A DNA stretch of 64,000 nucleotides from CAZCAC01 sp964496575 (GTDB lineage: Bacteria > Planctomycetota > UBA1135 > GCA-002686595). The stretch spans positions 1-64,000 of the forward strand of contig CAZCAC010000006.1 in the NCBI GenBank assembly GCA_964496575.1. The letters run 5' to 3'. The notes under the pieces are model-generated. The model ran no database searches. It was not told where the DNA came from and was given only the letters and a program-made list of their open reading frames with translations. Within the stretch, counting starts at the first letter, position 1. Each line of letters starts with the position of its first letter. Of this stretch, positions 1 to 9,699 are shown one piece after another. A program made the translations under genes and the position numbers.

Positions 1-54
1 CGCCGCTATCCTCGAGCGATTCGGCTTGCGCCAGGGCGCTCGAGGATAGCGGCG
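1..54. repeat. Perfect 18-bp inverted repeat, possible terminator hairpin
   Basis: Positions 1-18 and 37-54 are exact reverse complements, separated by an 18-nt loop. The left arm touches the window edge, so the stem may be longer. It lies 20 nt beyond the stop of the minus-strand gene that ends at 75, where a transcription terminator would be expected. Any U-tract would lie outside the window, so terminator function is inference. A dispersed palindromic repeat is the alternative. Confidence 0.5.
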
Positions 55-74
55 GATTCTGACCAGATACCGTA

Positions 75-3000
75 CTAGAAACGATAGGGGATGCGCAGGA
101 ACTGCACCTTCGGCCGGAGGTGCTGCATGGCGGCCTCCAGCTCGAAGGTGACACGGAAGCGCAGGAAGCGCAGGTCGGGGTTCTCGGCGTAGCCGTTGAA
201 CGCGGTCAGGTCGGTCTCCCACGTCTCCGGAGCCGGCCAGATTCGCGAGAGGTCGGGGGCGCCATTCGCGTCGGCGGCCGCGGCCTGGAACTCCATGGCG
301 ATCCGGTTGGCCCCCGGCAGGTAGTCGTCGGCACTCCCGGTCCGGATCCCGAAGTACTGCGGCACCAGCGTCGCCAGTCCTGCGGTCAGGAGGGGAGGGG
401 TGTAGAAGACGGTGATCGCCAGGACATCACCCGGCAGCATCTCCGCCGAGGACACGACGTGCTCCCGGGTCCCCACGATCACGCGGAAGGCCTTCAGGAG
501 CTCGGGATTGCGCGCGTAGATCTCCTCCTCCGCGGCGAATTCGGTCGCGTCGAAGTGGATGGTGGTGGGCCCGACGACATCGGGCAGCCCGGGAGACAGG
601 AGCGGCGGCGGAGGAACGACGAAGTTGCCGGCGGTGAGCACTTCACCGGTGCTCGGGTCGACCCCGCCGAAGAGGAACTCGAGCGGATCGGGCACTGAGG
701 TTCCCGGCGCGACCTGCGGTTCGCCGAGCGCGATCCACTTCGACCGGTTGCGCGAGGTCTTGCCGATCGCCGGCAGGAAGTGGTCCACCCACTCGCCGTC
801 CAGCCCGTCGTAGCCCAGCGGGTAGGGTCGGATCACCTCGGCCAGCTCCGCCTCGGTCCCCGTACCGGGGTAGCGGATCGAGTGCGTGGCCGCCGCGCCG
901 CCGACGTTCGGCACGTGCAGCTGGATCAGGCCGGGACCGCCATCCCCGCCCGCGGCGCGCACGACCCACGTCGGATTGGTCCAGGTAGCCACCAGCACGT
1001 CGATACAGGCCTGTGAGAGGGTTGGAATCCAGGGATTGTCGACGTTGCTGGTGTTCAGGGCCGGCGGAGTCGGCCAGCCCACGTGCCTGGCGTCCAGCTT
1101 GGCGTGCGGGACCTCGTCGTGGTCGGCACCGCCCTTGTTGTCGGCGCCCACTCCACCTTCGCCGCCCCGGGCATCGATCGCCTGGAAACCCGGCGGAATC
1201 TGGGAGAGATCGAGGCTGCCCGCGGTGTGGAGAATCACGTGGCCGCCCGAGCCTCCCCCCGAGCCGCCACCGACGCGATTCACGTAGAGGGTATTCTCCC
1301 CACCCGAACCGTGCCCACCGACCGCGCGGATCTTCCCGGCGGCGCCGAAGGTGATGTCGCCGAGCGCGTACACCGCGATCGACCCGGCCCCTCCGCCGCC
1401 ACCGGCGCCTTTGTCGTTCCGATTGGGGATCAGCCCGGCCGGGGGATAGATATCGCACCAGGTCGCGTCCCCACCGGCACCACCGCCGGCACCGGCCCAG
1501 GGCGTGTCGAGCTCGCCTTCGATCACCAGGGGATTGCTGCCCTCGAAGCCGAGGATGGCGAGGCCGTGGAAGTCGTCGGCGCGGTCGGGGGTCGCACCGA
1601 AGGGCGAGGGACCGACGTGTCCGCCGTAGGGAAGGTGCGGGCCCTGGGAGGAGCTCCCCTCGTCGTGCCCGACGAATCCGCTTTCGACGTCGAGACCGTG
1701 GATCGACTGGTCCCTGCAACCCAGGGCGGTGAGCTGATCGTGACCGAGACGGCCACCACCACCACCCGCGGCTCGGCGGCGGATACCCAGGTCGGCATTG
1801 CTCGGATGCCACCCCGACTCGCCCCCTTCTCCCCCGGCATCGGGGACGTCGAAGGCGCCGAAGCCCGTGCCGCCGCGCGGCGTGACCTGATCGGTCAGGT
1901 AGCTCCCCGTGCCTCCGGTTCCCCCACCGGCACGCCCGGGCGCCCCCGGAGCCGGCAGCTGCGGCTGATCGAGGGTGAAGATCGGGCTCGCGCCGATCCC
2001 GTCGACGACCAGCTCGCCCTCGATGTCCACCGTGCCCGAGCAGTGGATCGTCACCGGGTTGGGCCCCTCGAAGTAGATCGCCGCCCCGGGGGCGACGTAG
2101 AGGTCGCGCAGATCCAGCATGCCGCCGATCACCTCTTGCACGTACACCGGGAGCCCATCGGGGCCGCCGTAGATCACGTCGTAGGTGGTGCTGAGGTAGA
2201 CGGTGACCCCCGTCGGGACGTGGTAGTCGAACTCCCCGCCCGGACCGCCGGTGCCGAGGAAGCCGGTGGACGCCTTCAGGGAACCTCCACCCCACTTCGC
2301 GCGGGGAAGAGTCTCGAGGTAGTCGGTGTCCTCGAGCGAGCCGTCCTCTTCGCCGGAGGCGTAGAACCCCTCGTACCGCTCGTCGCCGAGCGGCAGCGCG
2401 CTCCCCGCGTCGTCGACGACGGCCGTGGTGCGCATCCGGAGGTGATCGAGCGGCACACTGTTCGAGTCGCCGACCATGTCCTGCAGCTCACCGCTGACCC
2501 AGACGCGCAACTGGCTCCGTTGCGGCAGCACGCCTTGCGGCTCCAGCTCGAGCGTCGCACCGCCGCCGGCGCAGTTCTCCACCAGCGACAGCTTCGTGAC
2601 CAGCGGCCGCCAGACGCCGCCCGGGTCCTGGTACTCGAGTCGCACGCGCGAGTCGTCGATGTTCGAAGGCACCGGCAACAGCGACTGGTCGAAGCGCACG
2701 TGCACCGTCACTCGGCTCTCGGCGTCGCTGTAGAGGTTCAGCGGCAGGAGGTAGCCCGGCAACGTCGCGGTCCCGCCACCGCCGAGCTGGAACCACGTCT
2801 CGGTCCCGTCGCCGGTGGAAACCCAGCTCCCGTCGAGGTCCCCCGGCTGGACGAGGATCTGCGGCGGGCCGGAGACCTCGTCGTAGAAGAGATCGTCGAG
2901 CACGGTCGAGCTCGGGGTGCTGAAGCTGACCAGCACACCCTTGGCCAGCGGCAGTCCCGTGACGGACCGCACCGTCGGCGTGCCCCCGGCCGCGTTCGGC

Positions 3001-3359
3001 ACGTGGAGCACGTAGATCTCCCCCGCCACCAGGCCGCTGTCGGAGAGGTCCTCCTCGGTCGGGCAAGCCGGCTGGAAGATCAGGTGCTCCGGCGACCGCA
3101 GGTAGAAGTCCCCGACCGCCGGCACTCCGCCGACGGTGGTCAGCTGGACGGTGTTCGGGTTGACGGTCGAGAAGTCGATCGCCTCGCTGAAGACGAGCCC
3201 GATCGGCTGGTTGAGCTTGCGCTCCTGACCCGGCTGGATCGAGACGCGATCGAGCTCGAAGCGAGCGGGGGCGGGCTCGGGGGGAGGAGCCGCGGAGGCG
3301 GTCAGGACGAGCAGGACGAGCAGGACGAGGCCGAACGCGGAGCGGAGAGTTACGAGCAT
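75..3359 (-). CDS. Exported glycine-rich protein with N-terminal Ig-like (Big_5) domain
   Basis: This encodes about 1094 residues. The chosen ATG at 3359 is preceded by a GAGG ribosome site and opens a clear signal peptide (MLVTLRSAFGLVLLVLL, then a TASA-A cleavage-like site); a start 24 codons upstream would bury it. Residues about 30-150 resemble bacterial SbsA-type Ig-like (Big_5) domains, with phrases such as LDRVSIQPGQ and GLVFSEAIDFSTVNPNTV. The middle is very rich in glycine, with GGGG and GGSGGGSGG tracts that suggest beta-helical or loop-rich repeats. The C-terminus ends in a beta-rich stretch (VQFLRIPYRF). No catalytic motif is visible. It is probably a cell-surface or envelope structural protein. 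The long plus-strand frame running antisense to it is a high-GC shadow. Confidence 0.8.
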   Translation of the reverse strand: MLVTLRSAFGLVLLVLLVLTASAAPPPEPAPARFELDRVSIQPGQERKLNQPIGLVFSEAIDFSTVNPNTVQLTTVGGVPAVGDFYLRSPEHLIFQPACPTEEDLSDSGLVAGEIYVLHVPNAAGGTPTVRSVTGLPLAKGVLVSFSTPSSTVLDDLFYDEVSGPPQILVQPGDLDGSWVSTGDGTETWFQLGGGGTATLPGYLLPLNLYSDAESRVTVHVRFDQSLLPVPSNIDDSRVRLEYQDPGGVWRPLVTKLSLVENCAGGGATLELEPQGVLPQRSQLRVWVSGELQDMVGDSNSVPLDHLRMRTTAVVDDAGSALPLGDERYEGFYASGEEDGSLEDTDYLETLPRAKWGGGSLKASTGFLGTGGPGGEFDYHVPTGVTVYLSTTYDVIYGGPDGLPVYVQEVIGGMLDLRDLYVAPGAAIYFEGPNPVTIHCSGTVDIEGELVVDGIGASPIFTLDQPQLPAPGAPGRAGGGTGGTGSYLTDQVTPRGGTGFGAFDVPDAGGEGGESGWHPSNADLGIRRRAAGGGGGRLGHDQLTALGCRDQSIHGLDVESGFVGHDEGSSSQGPHLPYGGHVGPSPFGATPDRADDFHGLAILGFEGSNPLVIEGELDTPWAGAGGGAGGDATWCDIYPPAGLIPNRNDKGAGGGGGAGSIAVYALGDITFGAAGKIRAVGGHGSGGENTLYVNRVGGGSGGGSGGHVILHTAGSLDLSQIPPGFQAIDARGGEGGVGADNKGGADHDEVPHAKLDARHVGWPTPPALNTSNVDNPWIPTLSQACIDVLVATWTNPTWVVRAAGGDGGPGLIQLHVPNVGGAAATHSIRYPGTGTEAELAEVIRPYPLGYDGLDGEWVDHFLPAIGKTSRNRSKWIALGEPQVAPGTSVPDPLEFLFGGVDPSTGEVLTAGNFVVPPPPLLSPGLPDVVGPTTIHFDATEFAAEEEIYARNPELLKAFRVIVGTREHVVSSAEMLPGDVLAITVFYTPPLLTAGLATLVPQYFGIRTGSADDYLPGANRIAMEFQAAAADANGAPDLSRIWPAPETWETDLTAFNGYAENPDLRFLRFRVTFELEAAMQHLRPKVQFLRIPYRF

Positions 3360-3619
3360 CGGAATCCTCACAGGGTTCTCTCGGGGTGTCGGCGGAGAAG
3401 AACGGCAGGGAGCGAAGAGCTGAGGCCGCAAACCACGTGCCGGAGTCCATCCTCTCCGGTCAACCCCCTCCAGGATGCCCCTCTTCGCGGGTCTTGCCCA
3501 GCCGACCGGGCATCCGGGCTCCGGGAGGGGGTCGGAACCGGGCCCGAGCAGCCTGGAACCGAGCGATAGCGCAACGCGGGGCGCATCGCTTCGTTCACCA
3601 TCGATCCTGCGCTACCCGG

Positions 3620-4909
3620 TCAGTCAGCGACCGCCAGCGGCGCGATCTCGCCGGGGCAGGACGGGCCCGGCGGCGGGGCCTCGACGGGGCGCAGCTCGGC
3701 GCGCCAGCGCGAAGACCCGGTCCGGGCATCGACCGCCGCGAGCCGCCCGCCGGCGATCGCGACGTAGCACCGATCCCCGGCCACGGCCAGAACCGCGTTG
3801 CGGGCGGGCATCCGCCAGGTCTCCTCGCCCGTCTCGAGGTCGTAGGCGGCGACCTCGGTCCCGGAGGCGGTGTAGACCAGACCCTGCGCGATCGTCGGCG
3901 AGGTAGACGCCCACCGCGCGGGAGCTCGCCCCAGCTCGACGCTCCAGAGGCGCTCGTCGATCCCCGCCTTCCAGGCGAGGAGGTGGAGCATCGCGCCCCC
4001 CGGCTTCGCGTCGGATACGGCGCCGTGCGCGTAGCAGACGACCATCTCACCGGCGGTGGCCGGGGCGTAGCACCGGAGCGGGCCGGTGGGCACGCGCCAG
4101 GTCTCCTCGCCGTCGTCTCGGGCGAAACCGACGAGGTAGTTGGTGGGCTCGCCATCCTCGGTCCGGTCGCTCTTCTTGCGGTAGCGGTTCGGCGTCACCC
4201 CGGCGACGAGCAGGTCCCCGGCGAGCTCGAAGTCGTTCGGCCCGGTGAGCGGGGTGATCTCGAGCTTGTCCTCCTTCCAGCTGCACTTGCCCCTCTTCGT
4301 CTCGAAGCAGTACAGCACCGGGGCGGCGTGGTGCGTCGCGCTGAAGGCGTAGAGCGAATCGTCTTCGACTCGCACCGGCGAGAAGACCCCTTCCCCCTTC
4401 ACGCCGGCGACCCAGACCTTCTTGCCCTTCTCGAGGCTCACCGCGTGGATCTTGTGGTCGGAGCCGCCGCCGAAGTACACGGTCTTCTCGTCGGCCACCG
4501 GCTGCCCGAGCACGCCCTGTTTCGTCTTGAAGCTCCACCTCGGGGTGCCGGTGGCGGCGTCGAAGGCGTGCACCCCACCGGCGTCGCTGCCGACCAGGAC
4601 CAGGCCCCCGGCGACGGTCGGCGCCGTCGGACGCCCGGTGAGCTCGCGGCGCCACAGCACGGCTCCATCCTCGGCGTTCATCGCCACGAGCGCAGCGGGG
4701 ATCGGCGGTCGCTCGCTCCCCCCCGGAAAGGGGTGGGTCGCGGCGAAGAGGATCGCCTCGACTCCGGCCGGCTTCTCCGCGGAGAGCTCCCCCGGGAAGT
4801 GCCCCGCGTGCCCGGGACCGCCCCGGTGGGCGGGCGCCAACTCCTCCTCGATCGGGTGCGGGGCCAGTCCGAGGGCGAATCCAGACAGCAGCAAGATGGC
4901 CAGGCTCAT
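3620..4909 (-). CDS. Exported PQQ-like beta-propeller repeat protein
   Basis: This encodes about 429 residues. The ATG at 4909 has a textbook AAGGAGGT seven bases upstream; a GTG immediately before it is too close to that site. The N-terminus (MSLAILLLSGFALGLA) is a signal peptide. Repeated blades carry the tryptophan-docking pattern of PQQ-like propellers: LVAMNAEDGAVLWRREL, VHAFDAATGTPRWSF, IHAVSLEKGKKVW, LVGFARDDGEETWRVP, VAAYDLETGEETWRMP and LAAVDARTGSSRWRAEL, giving about seven blades. The dehydrogenase-specific PQQ ligands of methanol or glucose dehydrogenases are not evident, so I read it as a BamB-like or stand-alone secreted propeller rather than an enzyme. The neighbour upstream on the same strand starts 58 nt away, so co-transcription is possible. 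Confidence 0.85.
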   Translation of the reverse strand: MSLAILLLSGFALGLAPHPIEEELAPAHRGGPGHAGHFPGELSAEKPAGVEAILFAATHPFPGGSERPPIPAALVAMNAEDGAVLWRRELTGRPTAPTVAGGLVLVGSDAGGVHAFDAATGTPRWSFKTKQGVLGQPVADEKTVYFGGGSDHKIHAVSLEKGKKVWVAGVKGEGVFSPVRVEDDSLYAFSATHHAAPVLYCFETKRGKCSWKEDKLEITPLTGPNDFELAGDLLVAGVTPNRYRKKSDRTEDGEPTNYLVGFARDDGEETWRVPTGPLRCYAPATAGEMVVCYAHGAVSDAKPGGAMLHLLAWKAGIDERLWSVELGRAPARWASTSPTIAQGLVYTASGTEVAAYDLETGEETWRMPARNAVLAVAGDRCYVAIAGGRLAAVDARTGSSRWRAELRPVEAPPPGPSCPGEIAPLAVAD

Positions 4910-4967
4910 CACGGGTACCTCCTTCTCGATCGAGAACGAAGGTCGATAGGGAGCCAGGCCGGAGCGG

Positions 4968-7145
4968 TTACCTCGGGGTGAGGGGAATGTGGTGTCGCCC
5001 CGCCTCGGCCAGGGTGAGCGGCTCGGGGAGCTCGATTCGAAGCGGCGGGGAGGGCTTCGAGTGGAGGAACAGTTCGAGCTCCTCGGCCGTCGCCCGCAGG
5101 TCGATCCGGACCCCCCGGTAGAGCAGCCCCGAGACCCTCATCTCCGGGCAGGCCCCGGGGAGGCGCGGCCGGATGCGGAGGTGGTCCGCGCGGGGCTCGA
5201 GGCCGAGGAAGCCGTGGATCACGACCGCCGGAACCAGGCTCGATTCCAGGAATTCGCAATCGATCCCGAGCCCGCCGGCGGTCCCGCAGCCCTGCAGCGT
5301 GGTGCCCCGCGAGCCGCCCTCGTAGTAGGCGCGATAGCCCCCCGCCGCGCGCACCTCCTCCTCCCAGTCGAGCAGGGCGCCGAGTCGCTCCCAGCAGTCG
5401 TCGGCCCCGCGCACGCGCAGGCGCGCCATCAGGTCGTGGTAGGCGAAGCCGAGCACCGCGCCGCCGTCCTGGATCTGGCCGCCGAAGGGGATCGACTCGG
5501 GGGCGGTCCAGCCCTGTCCGTACCACTCGACGTTGCGCCGGGTGGAGACACGGGGCCCGAAGCGCCAGCGGTAGATGTCGGCGCCCGTCGAGGTGTCCCC
5601 TTCGACGATCCGCTCGCCGCTGATCCACTCGAGCAGCCTTGCTGCGTGCTCGTCGCTGGCGAGGCCGTAGTGGATCGCCTCCAGGCCGAGGAAGGTGTAG
5701 CCGTAGTCGTGTGCTTCACCCTTCACGTCGAGGCAGGCCACGAAGCGCCCCGTCTCCTCGCTCCAGAAGAGCTCGTTCGCGTGCTCGCGCACCTCGGCGG
5801 CGTGAGCGCGCAGCTCGGTGGGATCGAAGGCGCTCTCGCCCGCCGGCACCTTCCACTCGGGGTGCACGGCTATCGCCTCCTCGAGCTCGGCCAGGGCCAG
5901 GAGCGAGGCGTGGTACTGCGCGGTCGAGTAGCAGTCGTCCCAGCCGAAGGGCAGGAGGTCGAAGTAGTTGTTGCCGATCCCGTGCCCCGGCCGCGCCTCC
6001 TTCGTGCCGTCGGCCAGCCGAACCCAGCCGGGCAGGCCATCGTGTCCCGGCCAGCGGTTGCGAATGTGCCGAAGCTCGAGCCCGCCCATCTCCGTCTGCT
6101 GGTAGCGCAGCGCCGTGCGCATCCGGTCGATGTTGCGCCTCAGGAAGTCGAGATCGCCGGTCCAGCGAAAGAGGTTCCAGGAGGCGAGGATCAGGATCGG
6201 ATTGTTGATCGGGTGGCGCGTGTCGTAGACGGTGAAGATCGAATCGATGTCGAGCTCGACCCCCACCGGCACGGAGTCGAGCACGAGTCGGAATCGCTCG
6301 ATCCCGCCGCTCCACTCGCGGTGCTGGAACATCGGGACGATCGTGTGGACCGTGCCGGTGTGGGGGTTCCGCGCGCCGGTCGGCGGCTCCATGGTGACGA
6401 AGCGCTCGCCCACGAAGCTGGTTTCGCCGGCGCGACGCCACTCGAGGCGTGCGCCGGTCTCGGAGAGGTCCACGCTCTCGCCGAATCGCCAGCGCAGCTG
6501 CAAGAAGGGTGCATTGAAGGCGTCGATCTGTACGCCGGGCGGCGTGACGAGCACCACTCGCGGTTCGGCCGTCTCGAAGCGCCAGCGCCCTTCGCGAATC
6601 CCCAGCGACCTCGCCCCCTCGATCCCCCACCCGCGGATCGCCCGCTCTCCCGTGTTGGCCGAGCTCGGGGTCAGCCACCCCATGCTCCACATCCAACCGG
6701 GCCCCGTGTCCTGGAAGTGCCAGCCGTGGGTGATCCCCGCGCAGCTCCCGATCATCTGCGGCCAGAGGGGGAACGGCCAGCCCTCGTCGTGCGCGTGCGA
6801 GAAGTGCTGGTGCGTGGAGACGTAGCCCGTCTCGTCGATCTTCGCGCCGAGGAGGTAGTGCGCGTAGAGCTCCTGGACCGATCGCGTCCCTCTCGGCTCG
6901 CGAGCGCCGTCCATCCACGCGTCGGCGATCGTGAGATACTCCTTGTTGAAGAGCGTCGGCGCGATCCCCTTCCGCGACTCGAAGTGGTGACGGAGGTAGT
7001 CGGTCAGGAGGGCGGCGCGCTCCTCGTGGCCGGAAAACTCGAAGACGGGGAGCCCGGACTCCTGCGGCGATGGAATCCCAGGGCAACAGAGCATGAGCGA
7101 GGCGAGAATGGGCACGCACCTACCATAGAGGGGTTGCTCGGCCAT
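4968..7145 (-). CDS. Exported six-hairpin glycosidase-like protein
   Basis: This encodes about 725 residues. The frame is open much further upstream, but that part is antisense to the plus-strand FG-GAP gene. The ATG at 7145 gives MAEQPLYGRCVPILASLML followed by CC, a plausible export or lipoprotein signal; a GTG eight codons in or an ATG at 7095 are alternatives, and none has a strong ribosome site. The body has the aromatic-rich helices typical of (alpha/alpha)6 glycoside hydrolases, with NNYFDLLPFGWDD, WYGQGWTAPESIPFGGQ, TVYDTRHPINNPILI and repeated ALRYQQ or LAELEEAI helices. A C-terminal beta-sandwich ends in LRIELPEPLTL. It most resembles trehalase/GH63/GH78-clan glycosidases, but I cannot name a family or a substrate. 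Its position near rhamnose genes suggests polysaccharide degradation. Confidence 0.7.
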   Translation of the reverse strand: MAEQPLYGRCVPILASLMLCCPGIPSPQESGLPVFEFSGHEERAALLTDYLRHHFESRKGIAPTLFNKEYLTIADAWMDGAREPRGTRSVQELYAHYLLGAKIDETGYVSTHQHFSHAHDEGWPFPLWPQMIGSCAGITHGWHFQDTGPGWMWSMGWLTPSSANTGERAIRGWGIEGARSLGIREGRWRFETAEPRVVLVTPPGVQIDAFNAPFLQLRWRFGESVDLSETGARLEWRRAGETSFVGERFVTMEPPTGARNPHTGTVHTIVPMFQHREWSGGIERFRLVLDSVPVGVELDIDSIFTVYDTRHPINNPILILASWNLFRWTGDLDFLRRNIDRMRTALRYQQTEMGGLELRHIRNRWPGHDGLPGWVRLADGTKEARPGHGIGNNYFDLLPFGWDDCYSTAQYHASLLALAELEEAIAVHPEWKVPAGESAFDPTELRAHAAEVREHANELFWSEETGRFVACLDVKGEAHDYGYTFLGLEAIHYGLASDEHAARLLEWISGERIVEGDTSTGADIYRWRFGPRVSTRRNVEWYGQGWTAPESIPFGGQIQDGGAVLGFAYHDLMARLRVRGADDCWERLGALLDWEEEVRAAGGYRAYYEGGSRGTTLQGCGTAGGLGIDCEFLESSLVPAVVIHGFLGLEPRADHLRIRPRLPGACPEMRVSGLLYRGVRIDLRATAEELELFLHSKPSPPLRIELPEPLTLAEAGRHHIPLTPR

Positions 7146-7298
7146 GGCGAAGAGTAGCCGGAGTACGGCGTCGGACACTTTCTTTCGGTCTCCGGTATAT
7201 CCGATCATCTGTCGGCGTCTGTCGGATCCCTTTCTCGTTGCCGTGATCCGATCCGCACGCGACGATGGTCGCATGCCGAGTCCAGCTCGGCGGCTATC

Positions 7299-8822
7299 AT
7301 GAAGAGCAAGGCGCGAACCGCGGCGACGCTTCCCGTCCTGGCAATGGCCTTGCTGTTGCTCTGCACACTCGTCTGGTGGCTGGTCGGTGGCGGGCGAACC
7401 GAGGGTGTGAGGCCTGAACCCGGTGTCGAAGCGGAGCTCGATCGTCTGGACGACGCACCCGTGGTGCGGGAGCCGGTTGGAGGGAGCGAGAGTCCCGACG
7501 ACGTCCCACCGAAACCGACGGTCGTTTCGGACTCGAGTCGATCCGAAGGTCCAACCGTCGGGGAGGTCTCGACCAGAGTCGCCCAGCCCTACGAGGTGGA
7601 AGAGGATCCCACCCCACCCCCCAACCCGCATCCTCCCTGGCTCTTCGAGAAGACGATCGCCCCTGCCGGCCTGGAACACGACGACTACTTCCCCTCCTCG
7701 CTGGACCTGGACGGCGACAGGCTCGTCGCCGGAGCGGCCCATCGTGAGAAGCCGGGTCGAGTCCTCGTCTTCTGCCGCGAGGACGAGAAGTGGTGGGAAG
7801 AGGCGCGACTCAGCGCGGGCGAGGACGCCGGCCGTGACTTGTTCGGCACGGCCGTCTCCCTCTCCGGCGACACGCTGGTAGTCGGGGCGCCGAGTGCACG
7901 CCTGGAGATCGCTTCCTCGGTAGACGACGCCGAGCAGACCGAGGAGCGAACGACCAAGAGACTCGGTGCGGCGTACGTCTTCACTCGAAAGGGCACTGAG
8001 TGGACTCGAGTCGCCACGCTCACCAGCGATTCCGAGGATGATCGCGAGAAGTTCGGCGGCGCGGTCTGCATCGCGGGTGACACCACCCTGGTCGGCGCGG
8101 GACATGAATGGAGCGATTCGTGGAGCGGGAGACGGGTCCACGTCTTCGTCCGCGAAGGAACCGAGTGGAAGAAGCAAGCCGAACTCCAGGCCGGCGACGA
8201 CAGCGCCGCCGACTGGCAGTTCTGGTTCGGAGAGTCGGTCTCCCTGGCCGAAGACCGCGCCGTCGTCGGTGCCAAGTGCCACGAGGGTACGAGCCTGGCC
8301 TACGTCTTCGAGCGACGAGATGACGCCTGGTACGAGCTGTGCCGGTTGGGTGCGTCGGGCCCGTGGAGTCGCCATGGACGTGGCTGGTCGGTGGCGATGT
8401 ACGGCGACGACATCGCCGTGACGGTCGAGCATATCGACATCGAGCCACGTGTGCTCCTCTACCAGATAGATGGAGAGGCCTGCCGAAATACCGACCTGCT
8501 GCTTCCATCCCCGGAGCTTTCTTGGCCGTATCTGGAGCTCACCGGGGTCGCGATGCACGACGACACGCTCGTGGTGTCCTGGGCTGACTGGCACGGTGCC
8601 CGGACGGGGAAAGTGGATGTCTACGATCGGGCGAACTTCGTGTGGAGGCGACAAGCCGGCCTCGTCCCTCCTGGTGATACCGGGTGGAGCTTCGGCCGCG
8701 CGATCGCCGTCTCGAAGAGCTGGATCGCGGTGGGCAGCGGCCTCTACTTCAGGCGGCCCTCCGGTGAGTCCGGGGGCGGGGTCCACCTCTTTCGCCGCGA
8801 GGAGACGAAGCTGCCCCGGTAG
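7299..8822 (+). CDS. Membrane-anchored FG-GAP/integrin-alpha-like propeller protein
   Basis: This encodes 507 residues. A single membrane segment (about residues 10-29, TLPVLAMALLLLCTLVWWLV) follows a basic start, so it is either a signal anchor or an uncleaved signal peptide. A charged linker rich in E, D and P runs to about residue 110. Six or so weak FG-GAP-type blades follow, each with the pattern FG.AVSL.GDTLVVGA: LDLDGDRLVAGAAH, AVSLSGDTLVVGAP, AVCIAGDTTLVGAG, SVSLAEDRAVVGAK and AIAVSKSWIAVGSG. No enzyme motif is visible. It is divergent from the glycosidase-like gene, so the roughly 150 nt between the two starts probably holds both promoters. Confidence 0.75.
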   Translation: MKSKARTAATLPVLAMALLLLCTLVWWLVGGGRTEGVRPEPGVEAELDRLDDAPVVREPVGGSESPDDVPPKPTVVSDSSRSEGPTVGEVSTRVAQPYEVEEDPTPPPNPHPPWLFEKTIAPAGLEHDDYFPSSLDLDGDRLVAGAAHREKPGRVLVFCREDEKWWEEARLSAGEDAGRDLFGTAVSLSGDTLVVGAPSARLEIASSVDDAEQTEERTTKRLGAAYVFTRKGTEWTRVATLTSDSEDDREKFGGAVCIAGDTTLVGAGHEWSDSWSGRRVHVFVREGTEWKKQAELQAGDDSAADWQFWFGESVSLAEDRAVVGAKCHEGTSLAYVFERRDDAWYELCRLGASGPWSRHGRGWSVAMYGDDIAVTVEHIDIEPRVLLYQIDGEACRNTDLLLPSPELSWPYLELTGVAMHDDTLVVSWADWHGARTGKVDVYDRANFVWRRQAGLVPPGDTGWSFGRAIAVSKSWIAVGSGLYFRRPSGESGGGVHLFRREETKLPR

Positions 8823-9075
8823 CGCGAAGAGCGAGGGGATCGGTCGGCGGGACCCTGCTCCTGCCGCGGGCCCGCTGCTCATCGGCCTCTGGAGGATCAG
8901 GTGAATCGTGGTCCTTACAGATGTGCTGCGAGCGGCCCCTCACAACACCCGGGCTACCGTTCCCTCCATCGGTCGATTCGAGCGGAACCCTCGCGGTCCG
9001 GGGGCGTTGAAGGGGCTGATCGATCACCTGATCCCTCGCCGCGGCGGTGAGGGGCGCCCTTCCGGATACCCTCCA

Positions 9076-9699
9076 ATGAGTTTCACCCGCTCCCTCTTTC
9101 CCCTGCTCGCCGCCGGCACGCTCGTCATCGGCGCGGCGAACGCCCAGGAACCGGCTCGCGCGAAGGGACCTCCCCAGGTCGCTCCGCCGGGCCTCACCGG
9201 ATACGACTGCGATCCGAAGCCCTTCAGGGATCACCTCGTGGTCGCCCGGGAGCTCGATCTCGATCGAAACGGCCTGATCGACGAGAAGGAGCGTAGAGCA
9301 GCGCTGCACGTGCTGTGTTCGCGGCGTACGAAGCGTCGCGATCCGGGAACCGAGACGAGCTCCTCGAGCCCCGACTCGAACCGAGGGCGACCGTCCGCGG
9401 GGGTCGCCTACGAGCGGATCGCTCGGGCACGCGCGCTGGTCAACGAGGAGCTCACCCGCCGGAGGAAAGCCGCGGAGTTCAGCGAGGAACAGCGAAGGGA
9501 GCGCCAGGCACGGACGGTAAAGGACCACAAGAAGTCCAGCATGGCCGCCTACTCTCGCCTCGCGTCGAAGGGGAAAGCGCAGGGCAGGGGGGCCAGAGGA
9601 TCGGGCGCGGGCCGGGGTGGTGGAGCCCGGCCTTCGCAGGGGCGTGCAGGTGCGGCGAAGCGCGGCAATGGACGAGGCCAGGGGCGCGGAAGGCGCTAG
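9076..9699 (+). CDS. Small exported EF-hand protein with Arg/Gly-rich tail
   Basis: This encodes about 207 residues. The ATG at 9076 is chosen because it starts a good signal peptide (MSFTRSLFPLLAAGTLVIG, then ANA-Q); the frame is open 56 codons further upstream without signal character. Near residue 60 it carries one canonical EF-hand calcium loop, DLDRNGLIDEKE, with D, D, N and E at loop positions 1, 3, 5 and 12. The C-terminal third is extremely basic and glycine-rich (RGARGSGAGRGGG, GQGRGRR), which suggests binding to anionic polymers. I know no family for the whole protein. Calcium binding is family knowledge; the role is unknown. Confidence 0.65.
   Translation: MSFTRSLFPLLAAGTLVIGAANAQEPARAKGPPQVAPPGLTGYDCDPKPFRDHLVVARELDLDRNGLIDEKERRAALHVLCSRRTKRRDPGTETSSSSPDSNRGRPSAGVAYERIARARALVNEELTRRRKAAEFSEEQRRERQARTVKDHKKSSMAAYSRLASKGKAQGRGARGSGAGRGGGARPSQGRAGAAKRGNGRGQGRGRR

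Noticed and set aside
1083..3569. An 828-codon plus-strand frame
   Set aside because: It is fully antisense to the Ig-like/glycine-rich gene, with Arg/Val/Asp-rich composition typical of high-GC shadows and no signal peptide or motif.
3360..3619. Short minus-strand frame (about 77 codons) between the first two genes
   Set aside because: No ribosome site or domain; it lies in the leader region of the downstream gene.
7146..8882. A minus-strand frame that would extend the six-hairpin glycosidase gene by about 580 codons
   Set aside because: It is antisense to the FG-GAP-like gene at 7299-8822, has no domain character, and the glycosidase signal peptide begins internally at about 7145.
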